From positions 126,601-190,600 of the forward strand of contig NZ_JANUQM010000006.1 of the NCBI RefSeq assembly GCF_030386795.1: a DNA stretch of 64,000 nucleotides. Reading direction: 5' to 3'. Below the pieces are notes generated by a model that was not told the DNA's origin, made no database searches, and saw only the letters and a list, made by a program, of their open reading frames with translations. A program made the translations under genes and the position numbers. Below, piece after piece: positions 34,815-41,317 of the stretch. Origin of the DNA: Streptomyces sp. S.PNR 29 (GTDB taxonomy: Bacteria; Actinomycetota; Actinomycetes; Streptomycetales; Streptomycetaceae). Positions within the stretch are counted from its first letter, which is position 1. Each line of letters begins with the position of its first letter.

Positions 34815-36422
34815 TCACCTCTCCTTCAGCAGTACGGACAGCGCGGCGATCATTTCGGCCTGGGGTTCCGGATGGACGTCGAGCGCGTCGAGCGGGGCGA
34901 GACGGCGTTCGCGTTCGGTGTGCATGACCCGGTCCACGAGGTCGAGGAGCAGCCGCCCGCCCCGCTCCCGCAGCCGCAGCGCGCCGTGGACGCCCATCCG
35001 CTCGGCGAGCTGCTCCCCCGTGGACCATGTCCGGCGCCCGCCCAGCAGGGTGGTGGCCAGGAGGGCGGCGAGCACCTCGGGATCCGGCGCGACACCGCGC
35101 TCCAGCTCGCGCGCCTCCTCCTCGGCGTACTCCTCCAGCTCCCGCCGCCACCGCCGTACGGCCATCCCGATGCGGTGCTCGGCGCTCTCCAGCGAGGGAT
35201 CCCGGACCGCCAGCTCCGGAGCCTTCGCCGCCGGTTCGCGCTGCCAGGCCTCGTCGACGCGCTCGTCGGCGGCGGTGACGGCGCACAGCAGGAGGGCGGT
35301 CAGACTCTCCACCAGCGAATCGAGGAGCTCCCCCGCGGTGCAGTCCAGGGGGAAGGCACGCCAGCGCTTCAGGGCGTCCCCCGCGAGCACGGCCCCGGAC
35401 TGCAGCCGGCCCCGCACGCGCGTGTGCTCGTTGTCGTAGGCCGCGTCGACGGCGGCGGTGAGGCGCAGTGCGGCCGCGTACTGGGCTGCGGCGGCACTGG
35501 CCAGCTCGGGCATCCGGGACTTGAGGGAGTCGAGGACCCCGTACGCCGTACGGGCCATCGCGTGCTGCCGGGCCACCGGGTCCTGCGCATGATGGACGAG
35601 CCACGTCCGCAGCGGCGCCACGGCGGTGGCCGGCAGCAGCCCGCCGCCCCAGGCGGACTCGGGCAGCTCGGGCACGGTGAACCGGGGTACGTCACCGAGC
35701 CCGGCCTTGGTGAGCAGTGCTCCGTACTGCCGCGAGACCTCGGACACGACCTGGTGAGGTACGCGGTCGAGCACGGTGATCAAGGTGACGTCGTACTCCT
35801 TGGCGGTGCGCAGCATGTGCCAGGGCACGGCGTCGGCGTAGCGGGCGGCTGTGGTGACCATCACCCAGATGTCGGCCGCGCAGATCAGCTCGGCTGCGAG
35901 GACGCGGTTGTCGGAGACCAGGGAGTCGATGTCGGGCGCGTCCAGCAGGGCCAGGCCGGGCGGGAGGGTGTCGACGGTCTCGATCCGCAGTACGCGGGTG
36001 GGGTCCTCCCCCGGGAGCAGCAGATCGTCCGCCGGCCCCGGCTGGGGCACCCACACGCGCGTGAGATCGGGCAGGACCCTCATCCCACTGAACCAGTGAT
36101 GGTCCTCCGGATGGCACACCAGCACCGGCGTCCGGGTGGTCGGCCGCAGCACCCCCGCCTCGCTGACGCGCCGCCCCACGAGCGAGTTCACCAGCGTCGA
36201 CTTCCCGGCCCCGGTGGAGCCCCCCACGACGGCCAGCAACGGCGCTTGGGGCTCCTTCAACCGGGGCACCAAGTAGTCGTCGAGCTGCGCGAGCAGTTCG
36301 TCGCGATTGGCACGCGCGCGTGGGGCCCCCGCCAGGGGCAGCGGGAAGCGTGCGGCGGCGACACGGTCGCGCAGGGCGGAGAGTGCGTCGAGCAGCTGAG
36401 GCCGTACGTCCAAGGTCACCAC
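34815..36422 (-). CDS. dynA: Dynamin-like GTPase DynA
   Basis: G1 is GGSTGAGKST, switch region LRPTTRTPVLV, G3-like LDAPDIDS, and the G4 area ITVLDRVPH. A long helical C-terminal stalk (about residues 270-535) has no membrane helix. It is the first gene of the leftward dynA-dynB-ssbB run. Dynamins of this pair act together at FtsZ ladders in sporulating hyphae. The start is uncertain: GTG at 36422 or 36419 (VTLDVRPQLLDALSALRDRV) fits the conserved-looking N-terminus, while an ATG 39 bases upstream is in frame but without a good ribosome site. Confidence 0.78.
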   Translation of the reverse strand: MVTLDVRPQLLDALSALRDRVAAARFPLPLAGAPRARANRDELLAQLDDYLVPRLKEPQAPLLAVVGGSTGAGKSTLVNSLVGRRVSEAGVLRPTTRTPVLVCHPEDHHWFSGMRVLPDLTRVWVPQPGPADDLLLPGEDPTRVLRIETVDTLPPGLALLDAPDIDSLVSDNRVLAAELICAADIWVMVTTAARYADAVPWHMLRTAKEYDVTLITVLDRVPHQVVSEVSRQYGALLTKAGLGDVPRFTVPELPESAWGGGLLPATAVAPLRTWLVHHAQDPVARQHAMARTAYGVLDSLKSRMPELASAAAAQYAAALRLTAAVDAAYDNEHTRVRGRLQSGAVLAGDALKRWRAFPLDCTAGELLDSLVESLTALLLCAVTAADERVDEAWQREPAAKAPELAVRDPSLESAEHRIGMAVRRWRRELEEYAEEEARELERGVAPDPEVLAALLATTLLGGRRTWSTGEQLAERMGVHGALRLRERGGRLLLDLVDRVMHTERERRLAPLDALDVHPEPQAEMIAALSVLLKER

Positions 36423-36743
36423 ATGCGAAGAATGCCCAATTTCGGGGGATTTCTGAAGCATATGAGCATGCCTGCGCGCCGACGGAACAGAAGGGACGGA
36501 AGGGACTAGTGGGACAGGCGTACAGTCCAGGCATAACGAGTGCACAACACCCGATGCGTGAGACGCCAAAAGCGGTGCACGATTCGTACCTGCCTGCGAT
36601 TATCAGGACCGCTTCACCGAACCTCCACATCGAGCCACGGAGGCGAAGCAACAGGGACAAGGACGCGGGAGCCCTATCCTTGTCCCCGGCAACGTCAGAG
36701 ATCCGCCCACACCCGGGCACCTCGACAGAGGCCACCACACCAG
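36423..36743. other. Divergent promoter region between dynA and tRNA-Arg
   Basis: This 321-base gap should contain the developmental promoter of dynA (leftward) and the promoter of the tRNA (rightward). I find no confident -10/-35 pair, no long inverted repeat and no supported ORF. Confidence 0.45.
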
Positions 36744-36816
36744 GCCCCCGTAGCTCAGTGGATAGAGCAGGCGCCTTCTAAGCGCTTGGCCGCAGGTTCG
36801 AGTCCTGCCGGGGGCG
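36744..36816 (+). tRNA. tRNA-Arg (anticodon TCT)
   Basis: The cloverleaf is complete: acceptor GCCCCCG/CGGGGGC, D-arm GCTC/GAGC, anticodon stem GGCGC/GCGCT with loop CTTCTAA (anticodon TCT, reads AGA), and T-arm GCAGG/CCTGC with TTCGAGT. The discriminator is G, followed by CCCA, so the terminal CCA is not encoded in register and must be added after transcription. Confidence 0.95.
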
Positions 36817-36825
36817 CCCAGCCTC

Positions 36826-36849
36826 GCCCTCCCTCGGGAGGGCGTTTTT
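36826..36849 (+). terminator. Intrinsic terminator of tRNA-Arg
   Basis: GCCCTCCC and GGGAGGGC form an eight-pair GC-rich stem directly followed by GTTTTT, ten bases after the tRNA end. It is one of the few textbook factor-independent terminators in the window. Confidence 0.9.
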
Positions 36850-37070
36850 GCTGCCGGAACCAGCGCCGCGACCAGCGCCGTGTCAATGCCGTGACGATCC
36901 GCCCCACCCGAGAGCGAACCCACGCCCCCGGGTCGCCGTCATGACAAACCATATCCGCATTAAGCGATTTCATCAGGATCGCCCACAATTGCTCGGTTAC
37001 ATCCAGATGGTGAGATTTCTTGGTAACTCTGGAACGGTTCGTACTAGTTCCGTCTGCCCTGGAGCCGTTC

Positions 37071-38042
37071 ATGCGCACTGCCGTCACCATCGCCGCCCAG
37101 GACTCACCCAACGCAGGTCGCCGCGCACCCGTTCCGCCGGCATCGGAGCAGGTGGAGGAGCGAAGCCTCGCTTTCGAGGGCTTCGCGTACAAGTGCCGCA
37201 TCGTCCACCAAAGCGCCCCGCAGACCGCGCCGTTGGTGCTGCTCGGAGGGTCGTCCCAGAACAGATATTCATGGCAGGGGCACGAAAAGTGGCTGGCACC
37301 GCTATGCACGATGATCACCGTGGATCTTCCCGGTTACGGCGCCGCGGACTTCCTGCCCGCCCGGTACGGCATCGACTTCCTGGCCGCCGCGCTCAAGCAC
37401 ATGCTGGTGGAGATCGGCATGCTGCGAGTGAACCTCTTCGGCGGCTGCTTCGGTGAGGTCGTCGGTCTCCGCTTCGCGCAGCTCTACCCCGAGTTCGTCA
37501 GCCGCATCGTCTTCTGCGGCGCGGCGAAACGTATCCCCGAGATCTACGCCGACGCCGTACCGCGTCTCGCCCACGCGCTCGACCGCGGCGAGATCGCTGA
37601 GGCCGCGAGCGGACTGGTGCAGCTGTTCATGTCGAACCCCGGTGCCGGCCAGGTCCGCAAGCACGCGGCCGTGGCACGCCTCCTCCAGCGGCAGTTCATG
37701 AACCAGACGCAGGACGAGGTCGACAAGGCGGTCGAGCACAACACAAGGCTGATGACACACGGCTGCTACGAGCCGCTGCCCGTCCCCGACGTGCCGTCCC
37801 TGGTGTTCACCGGGGAGTACGACACCCTGTGCACCCCCCAGATGGGCCGGGAGGTCGCCTCGGTGATGCCCGCGGCTCTGTTCACCACCATCAAGGAGGC
37901 CGACCACCTGGTCACTGTCGAACGCCAGGAGGAGACCTCGGATCTGATCGGCCGGTTCTGCACCGACCGTCCCATCGACCACCTGCCGTACTGCAATCCC
38001 GTCGAGTCGCTGTGCGCCCGCCGTGTTACCGCAGTCGGGTGA
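37071..38042 (+). CDS. Alpha/beta hydrolase with a cysteine nucleophile elbow
   Basis: Strand-loop features of an alpha/beta hydrolase are clear: VLLGGSSQNRYSW (oxyanion region), MITVDLPGYG, then the nucleophile elbow GGCFGE with C126 where most members have Ser. The acid is Asp in FTGEYDTLC and the base is His in EADHLV. A Cys-Asp-His triad is known from dienelactone-hydrolase-like and a few specialised enzymes. There is no signal peptide. ATG at 37071 with CTGGAG upstream is the best start. It lies alone beside the tRNA, after an AT-rich leader, and ends at a large palindrome. The substrate is unknown. Confidence 0.8.
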   Translation: MRTAVTIAAQDSPNAGRRAPVPPASEQVEERSLAFEGFAYKCRIVHQSAPQTAPLVLLGGSSQNRYSWQGHEKWLAPLCTMITVDLPGYGAADFLPARYGIDFLAAALKHMLVEIGMLRVNLFGGCFGEVVGLRFAQLYPEFVSRIVFCGAAKRIPEIYADAVPRLAHALDRGEIAEAASGLVQLFMSNPGAGQVRKHAAVARLLQRQFMNQTQDEVDKAVEHNTRLMTHGCYEPLPVPDVPSLVFTGEYDTLCTPQMGREVASVMPAALFTTIKEADHLVTVERQEETSDLIGRFCTDRPIDHLPYCNPVESLCARRVTAVG

Positions 38043-38076
38043 CGCTCGGCCGGTGAGCGGCTTCGCACATCGGAGA

Positions 38077-38130
38077 CATACGGAGAATGGCCGGGGGCCC
38101 GGTACCGGGCCCCCGGCCATTCTCCGTATG
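38077..38130. terminator. 54-bp perfect palindrome, two-way terminator
   Basis: The left half CATACGGAGAATGGCC followed by GGGGGCCCGGT is matched exactly by its reverse complement to the right, with no loop bases (centre between 38103 and 38104). It sits between the stops of two convergent genes, where a very strong hairpin on either strand would end transcription. Confidence 0.85.
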
Positions 38131-38192
38131 CGCGGGTGGACCTGCGCCACTGGCGCCGACGGCAAAAGGCGCCTCGGCCGTCTGGTCGGACG

Positions 38193-38471
38193 TCAGGACT
38201 TCTTGCCAGGGACGTCGAAGGTGCTGACGCAGTTGATCTGGCCGTTCGACGCCGGGCAGCTCTGCGTGGAGTCGTTGACGATGGTGACGTTTCCGCGCTT
38301 GTCGGTGGTGACCTGAGCCTCCCTCACCTGCGTGCAGCGCGTGTAGCCGTTGCCGCTGTCGACACACCGGCTGGAGCCATCACCGGCGAAGGCCTGGGCG
38401 GCGCCGGCACCGATCAGAGCGAAGCTCCCCAGGACACCCACTGCCGCTGCGATCTTCTTCGAGTTGAACAT
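38193..38471 (-). CDS. Small secreted protein with four cysteines
   Basis: The 92-residue precursor has a signal peptide (VGVLGSFALIGAGAAQAFA) and a mature part of about 62 residues with Cys in CVDSGNGYTRCTQ and SCPASNGQINC, suggesting two disulphides. GGAAGAGGCAG is a good ribosome site. It lies at the end of an array of similarly sized secreted proteins whose signal peptides share the AxxxGSxxLxGAG pattern, but its mature sequence is different. Function is unknown; it is probably a surface or extracellular protein of the hyphae. Confidence 0.75.
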   Translation of the reverse strand: MFNSKKIAAAVGVLGSFALIGAGAAQAFAGDGSSRCVDSGNGYTRCTQVREAQVTTDKRGNVTIVNDSTQSCPASNGQINCVSTFDVPGKKS

Positions 38472-38552
38472 CTGCCTCTTCCTTTACAGTCGGCCCCCGG
38501 CCCCGTGACTGGACCGCGGAGTCGTTCCGGACAGCCAGACGGCAAGCTCCGG

Positions 38553-38574
38553 GGCTCGGACACCTGGTCGAGCC
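38553..38574. terminator. Hairpin downstream of secreted paralogue 1
   Basis: GGCTCG and CGAGCC pair around a ten-base loop, 29 bases after the stop of the leftward gene. The loop (GACACCTGGT) resembles those behind the other members of the array. Confidence 0.6.
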
Positions 38575-38602
38575 TCAAGGGCTGCCTGCACCTGATGAGT
38601 GA

Positions 38603-38875
38603 TTACCTGCCGGCGGGGATGACCTGAGTGCACTGCACCGACTTGCGCTCGCTCTGGTCGTTGACCTGAATACCGAGGGCGTTGACTGCGAGGTTGACGT
38701 CGCCGACGGTGATGACCGACCAGTTCGTCTCGTCCGCAGAGCACTTCTGGCTCTGCTGGGGGTTGTCGGTCTTGGCCTTCGGGTCTCCGCCGGCAGCGTG
38801 GCCGACGCCGGCGCCCAGCAGGCTGACACTGCCGAGCATGGCCACGGCAACTGCCGCCTTCCGGTACTTGCGCAT
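38603..38875 (-). CDS. Small secreted protein, tandem family member 1
   Basis: The 90-residue precursor has signal MRKYRKAAVAVAMLGSVSLL to GHA and a mature region with two cysteines about 37 residues apart (QKCSADE and SVQCTQV). It is the most diverged of four tandem paralogues: it keeps C-SADE and DQSER-S-C-TQV but has a different middle. The two-Cys spacing and the VNL/QVND pattern recall rodlins, amyloid-like surface proteins of aerial hyphae, but the similarity is weak. CGG/GAG-type purines precede the ATG less well than in its neighbours. Confidence 0.75.
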   Translation of the reverse strand: MRKYRKAAVAVAMLGSVSLLGAGVGHAAGGDPKAKTDNPQQSQKCSADETNWSVITVGDVNLAVNALGIQVNDQSERKSVQCTQVIPAGR

Positions 38876-39047
38876 TACTACTCCGTTCTCAGGTTGACAC
38901 AGCTCGTAACGGGCTGAATACGGGCAGTTGCCAACTGTATGCGAGGTTTGCGCCTTTTGGCGGCTGAAACGCTCAAGAGGAGCATGTCCGGAAAAGACCC
39001 ATAATCCGGTAGGTAGCTGTACACACCGAGTGCCACAAGACAGCAGA

Positions 39048-39081
39048 CCCCGGGCTCGGACACACGGTTCGAGTCCCGGGG
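39048..39081. terminator. Hairpin downstream of secreted paralogue 2
   Basis: CCCCGGGCTCG pairs with CGAGTCCCGGGG (one bulged T) around an 11-base loop. It follows the stop of the leftward gene by 26 bases. Confidence 0.7.
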
Positions 39082-39107
39082 CCTGCCTAAGTCACCCTGA
39101 CGGGTGA

Positions 39108-39374
39108 TCACCTGCCGATGGCGAAAACCTGAGTGCATTCCACCGACGTGCGCTGGCTCTGGTCGACGAGCTGCAGACCGCCGGTGTTGACCGGAGCGAA
39201 GCCTTCGACCGTCTCGCTGCCCGTGATGTTGACCTCGTCCGCCGAGCACGACTGGTGCTGCTTGTTGTCGAGCTTGACCTTCGCGTCCCCGCCGGCGTGG
39301 CCGACGCCAGCACCCAGGAAGCTGACACTGCCGAGCATGGCCACGACGACTGCGGCCTTCTGGTAGTTGCGCAT
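39108..39374 (-). CDS. Small secreted protein, tandem family member 2
   Basis: The 88-residue precursor starts MRNYQKAAVVVAMLGSVSFL, a clear signal peptide cut after GHA. The mature part has KLDNKQHQSCSADEVNITGS and VDQSQRTSVECTQV, with two Cys. It is about 80 percent identical by eye to member 3 in the first half, and the central APVNTGGLQLVDQS is shared with members 3 and 4. GGAGAGGCA before ATG is a strong ribosome site, and the leader further upstream is nearly identical to that of member 3. Confidence 0.78.
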   Translation of the reverse strand: MRNYQKAAVVVAMLGSVSFLGAGVGHAGGDAKVKLDNKQHQSCSADEVNITGSETVEGFAPVNTGGLQLVDQSQRTSVECTQVFAIGR

Positions 39375-39421
39375 TGCCTCTCCGTTTCTCGTGTCGACAC
39401 AGCCCGTTACGGTCTGGTCAC
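39375..39421 (-). promoter_or_regulatory. Conserved leader with GTGTCGACAC palindrome (member 2)
   Basis: The 47 bases upstream of the start are almost the same as those before members 3 and 4. They include the 10-base palindrome GTGTCGACAC at 39391-39400 between the ribosome site and an imperfectly kept GACCAGACCGTAACGG block. It may be an operator or leader element shared by the family. Confidence 0.5.
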
Positions 39422-39583
39422 CGACAGCCTTCAACGTAGGCGATCTTTCTGCCTTTTTCCACGAGAAACGCCCATTGGGTCTCTATCAGGAAAAATTGCG
39501 CATTTCCGCACCACTGTGCGCGCAACGGGCGAACAAGTCACCAAAAAGCTCGACCGGGGCAGCCGGAACCCCACGACAGGCGA

Positions 39584-39626
39584 CGGGCCCCGGTACTCGG
39601 ACACACGGTCCGAGCGCCAGGGCCCG
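39584..39626. terminator. Hairpin downstream of secreted paralogue 3
   Basis: CGGGCCC pairs with GGGCCCG, and inside it CTCGGA pairs with TCCGAG around the loop CACACGG. It lies 22 bases after the leftward stop. Confidence 0.7.
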
Positions 39627-39647
39627 CCTGAGTCGCCCGATCGGCAA

Positions 39648-39914
39648 TTACTTGCCGATGGTGAAGAGCTGAGCGCAGTTCACCGACGTACGCTCGCTCT
39701 GGTCGACGAGCTGGATGCCGGCGGTGTTGACCGGGGCGAAGACAGCACCCGTCTCGCTGCCCGTGATGTTGACCTCGTCGGCCGAGCACTCCTGGCTCTG
39801 CTTGTTGTCGAGCTTGATCTTCGCGTCCTCGTTGGCGTGGCCGACGCCGGCGCCCAGGAAGCTGACGCTGCCGAGCATGGCCATGACGACCGCGGCCTTC
39901 TGGTACTTGCGCAT
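39648..39914 (-). CDS. Small secreted protein, tandem family member 3
   Basis: The 88-residue precursor has signal MRKYQKAAVVMAMLGSVSFL to GHA and a mature sequence with QECSADEVNITGSETGAVFA and APVNTAGIQLVDQSERTS, then NCAQLFTIGK. The two cysteines bracket the most conserved part of the family. It shares GSETGAVFAPVNT with member 4 and the signal peptide with member 2, consistent with serial duplication. GGAGAGGTA is the ribosome site. Function is unknown; rodlin-like surface proteins are a weak analogy. Confidence 0.78.
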   Translation of the reverse strand: MRKYQKAAVVMAMLGSVSFLGAGVGHANEDAKIKLDNKQSQECSADEVNITGSETGAVFAPVNTAGIQLVDQSERTSVNCAQLFTIGK

Positions 39915-39961
39915 TACCTCTCCGTTTCTCGTGTCGACACAGTCCGTTACGGTCTGGTCAC
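39915..39961 (-). promoter_or_regulatory. Conserved leader with GTGTCGACAC palindrome (member 3)
   Basis: Nearly identical to the leader of member 2; the palindrome lies at 39931-39940. It includes the GACCAGACCGTAACGG block in full. Confidence 0.5.
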
Positions 39962-40058
39962 TAACAGTTGCCAACTGTAGGGGATGTTGCGACCTTTCGA
40001 CACCGCGAAACGCCCAAGCGTGAATGTTTCTGGAAAAAAGCACAATCCAGACGGCAGA

Positions 40059-40090
40059 CCCGGCACTCGGACCCTGGCTCAAGCGCCGGG
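40059..40090. terminator. Hairpin downstream of secreted paralogue 4
   Basis: CCCGGC pairs with GCCGGG, with further partial pairing inside (ACTCGG and CTGGCTC region). It lies 27 bases after the leftward stop. Confidence 0.55.
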
Positions 40091-40116
40091 ACCTGCCCAC
40101 ATCACCTAGTCGGTGA

Positions 40117-40386
40117 TCACCTGCCGAATCCGACGATCTGAGCGCAGTTCGCCGCGTTGACATCGCTCTGGTCGATGAGCTGGGTGCCATCGGTGTTGAC
40201 CGGAGCGAAGACGGCGCCCGTCTCACTGCCCGAGATGTTGACCTCGTTCGCCGAGCACCTCTGCACCTGGCTGCTCTCGAGCCCGAACCCGAAGCCGTCG
40301 CCCCCGGCGTGGCTGACGCCGGCACCCAGGAAGCCGGTGCTGCCGAGCATGGCCATGATGAACATGGCCCTCTGGTACTTGCGCAT
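40117..40386 (-). CDS. Small secreted protein, tandem family member 4
   Basis: The 89-residue precursor has signal MRKYQRAMFIMAMLGSTGFL to SHA. The mature part begins GGDGFGFGLESSQVQRCSAN and continues EVNISGSETGAVFAPVNTDG, ending NCAQIVGFGR. It keeps both family cysteines and the central GSETGAVFAPVNT block but has a Gly/Phe-rich start in place of the KLDNKQ segment. GGAGAGGTA precedes ATG, and the leader carries the same palindrome as members 2 and 3. Confidence 0.77.
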   Translation of the reverse strand: MRKYQRAMFIMAMLGSTGFLGAGVSHAGGDGFGFGLESSQVQRCSANEVNISGSETGAVFAPVNTDGTQLIDQSDVNAANCAQIVGFGR

Positions 40387-40433
40387 TACCTCTCCGTTTC
40401 TCGTGTCGACACAGTCCGTGAGGGACTGAGCAC
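40387..40433 (-). promoter_or_regulatory. Conserved leader with GTGTCGACAC palindrome (member 4)
   Basis: The same leader as members 2 and 3 close to the start codon; the palindrome is at 40403-40412. It diverges further upstream (GTGAGGGACTG in place of GTTACGGTCTG on the plus strand). Confidence 0.5.
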
Positions 40434-40649
40434 CAACAGTCATCACTGTAGGCGGCATTTGTCATTTTTAATGACGAAACGCCCAAAGCTGCTACGAGGA
40501 CTGCTGCGCATACCTCGGATGGCGGAGCCGAGTGGTCACGTCAGGCGGGAGCCTGTCGCGGACCGTTACCGGTCCGGAGGCTTCGCGTTGAAGGGGCAGT
40601 GCGGCGCGCTCTGCGCCCGCACCCACCGATTCACTAAGGGGAACGTTTG

Positions 40650-41246
40650 ATGTCTCGCATCGCGAAAGTCGGCGCTGTCGCTCTCGGTACGGGAGCCGTG
40701 GTGCTCAGCGGGCCCGGTCTCGCGGCGGCGGACGCCGGCGCCAAGGCCAAGGCGGTCGACTCGTCCGGTTTCATCTCCGGCAATGTGATCCAGGTCCCGA
40801 TCCACCTGCCGATCAACGTGTGCGGAAACACCGTCACCGGACTCGGCGGTCTCAACCCGACCCTCGGCAACGTCTGCAAGAACGGCGACGACAAGAAGCA
40901 CCAGAAGACGCACGACAAGAAGCACGACAAGAAGCACAAGAAGACGCACGACAAGAAGCACCACGAGGCATACGACAAGGCGGACGCCAAGAAGCAGCAC
41001 AAGGCGCACGACAAGGCGTCGGAGAAGGCCCACGACAAGAAGCACCACGAGGCGCACGACAAGGCGGACGCCAAGAAGCAGCACAAGGCGCACGACAAGG
41101 CGTCGGAGAAGGCCCACGACAAGAAGCAGTACACGACGTACGACAAGGCGTGTGACAAAAAGAGCGACAAGACGTACGACAAGACGTACGACAAGAAGCA
41201 CACCGAGAAGCACGTCGAGAAGGCCCGCGTCAGCTACGGCCACTGA
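40650..41246 (+). CDS. Chaplin-domain secreted protein with Lys/Asp/His-rich repeat tail
   Basis: After a signal peptide (KVGAVALGTGAVVL to GLAAADA) comes one chaplin domain: SSGFISGNVIQVPIHLPINV, CGNTVTGLGGLNP and LGNVC, with the two Cys and the GN-x-VQ-x-P pattern of the amyloid-forming chaplins. Residues about 75-198 are an extremely charged repeat of HDKKH, HEAYDKADAKK and DKASEKA units, including two exact-length 28-residue copies. Ordinary chaplins have no such tail. AAGGGGAA before ATG is a good ribosome site. It is probably a hyphal surface protein; the tail could bind metal, polyanions or cell wall. A hairpin ends the gene. Confidence 0.8.
   Translation: MSRIAKVGAVALGTGAVVLSGPGLAAADAGAKAKAVDSSGFISGNVIQVPIHLPINVCGNTVTGLGGLNPTLGNVCKNGDDKKHQKTHDKKHDKKHKKTHDKKHHEAYDKADAKKQHKAHDKASEKAHDKKHHEAHDKADAKKQHKAHDKASEKAHDKKQYTTYDKACDKKSDKTYDKTYDKKHTEKHVEKARVSYGH
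40947..41114 (+). repeat. 84-bp tandem coding duplication in the chaplin tail
   Basis: Copies at 40947-41030 and 41031-41114 are near identical (one variable patch, CATAC versus CGCAC) and each encodes 28 residues starting HDKKHHEA. Smaller 12-18 base units flank them on both sides. Confidence 0.88.
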
Positions 41247-41264
41247 CGTCTGTCGACCTCGTCC

Positions 41265-41298
41265 GAGAGCCCCGGCATCCACGAACGCCGGGGCTCTC
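41265..41298. terminator. Perfect 12-bp stem between convergent chaplin and melC2 genes
   Basis: GAGAGCCCCGGC and GCCGGGGCTCTC flank a ten-base loop in the 71-base gap between two convergent stops; likely a two-way terminator. Confidence 0.8.
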
Positions 41299-41317
41299 CG
41301 CACGTGCCGTGCGCAGC

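Noticed and set aside
36603..36923. Leftward ORF over the tRNA giving a protein with GRTRTC and YPLSYGG motifs
   Set aside because: This peptide pattern is the familiar false translation of the reverse strand of a tRNA gene; the clear cloverleaf at 36744-36816 explains it.
36755..37318. Leftward ORF near the tRNA as a possible integrase remnant
   Set aside because: It has no recombinase catalytic residues, overlaps tRNA, terminator and the hydrolase gene, and is most simply a shadow frame.
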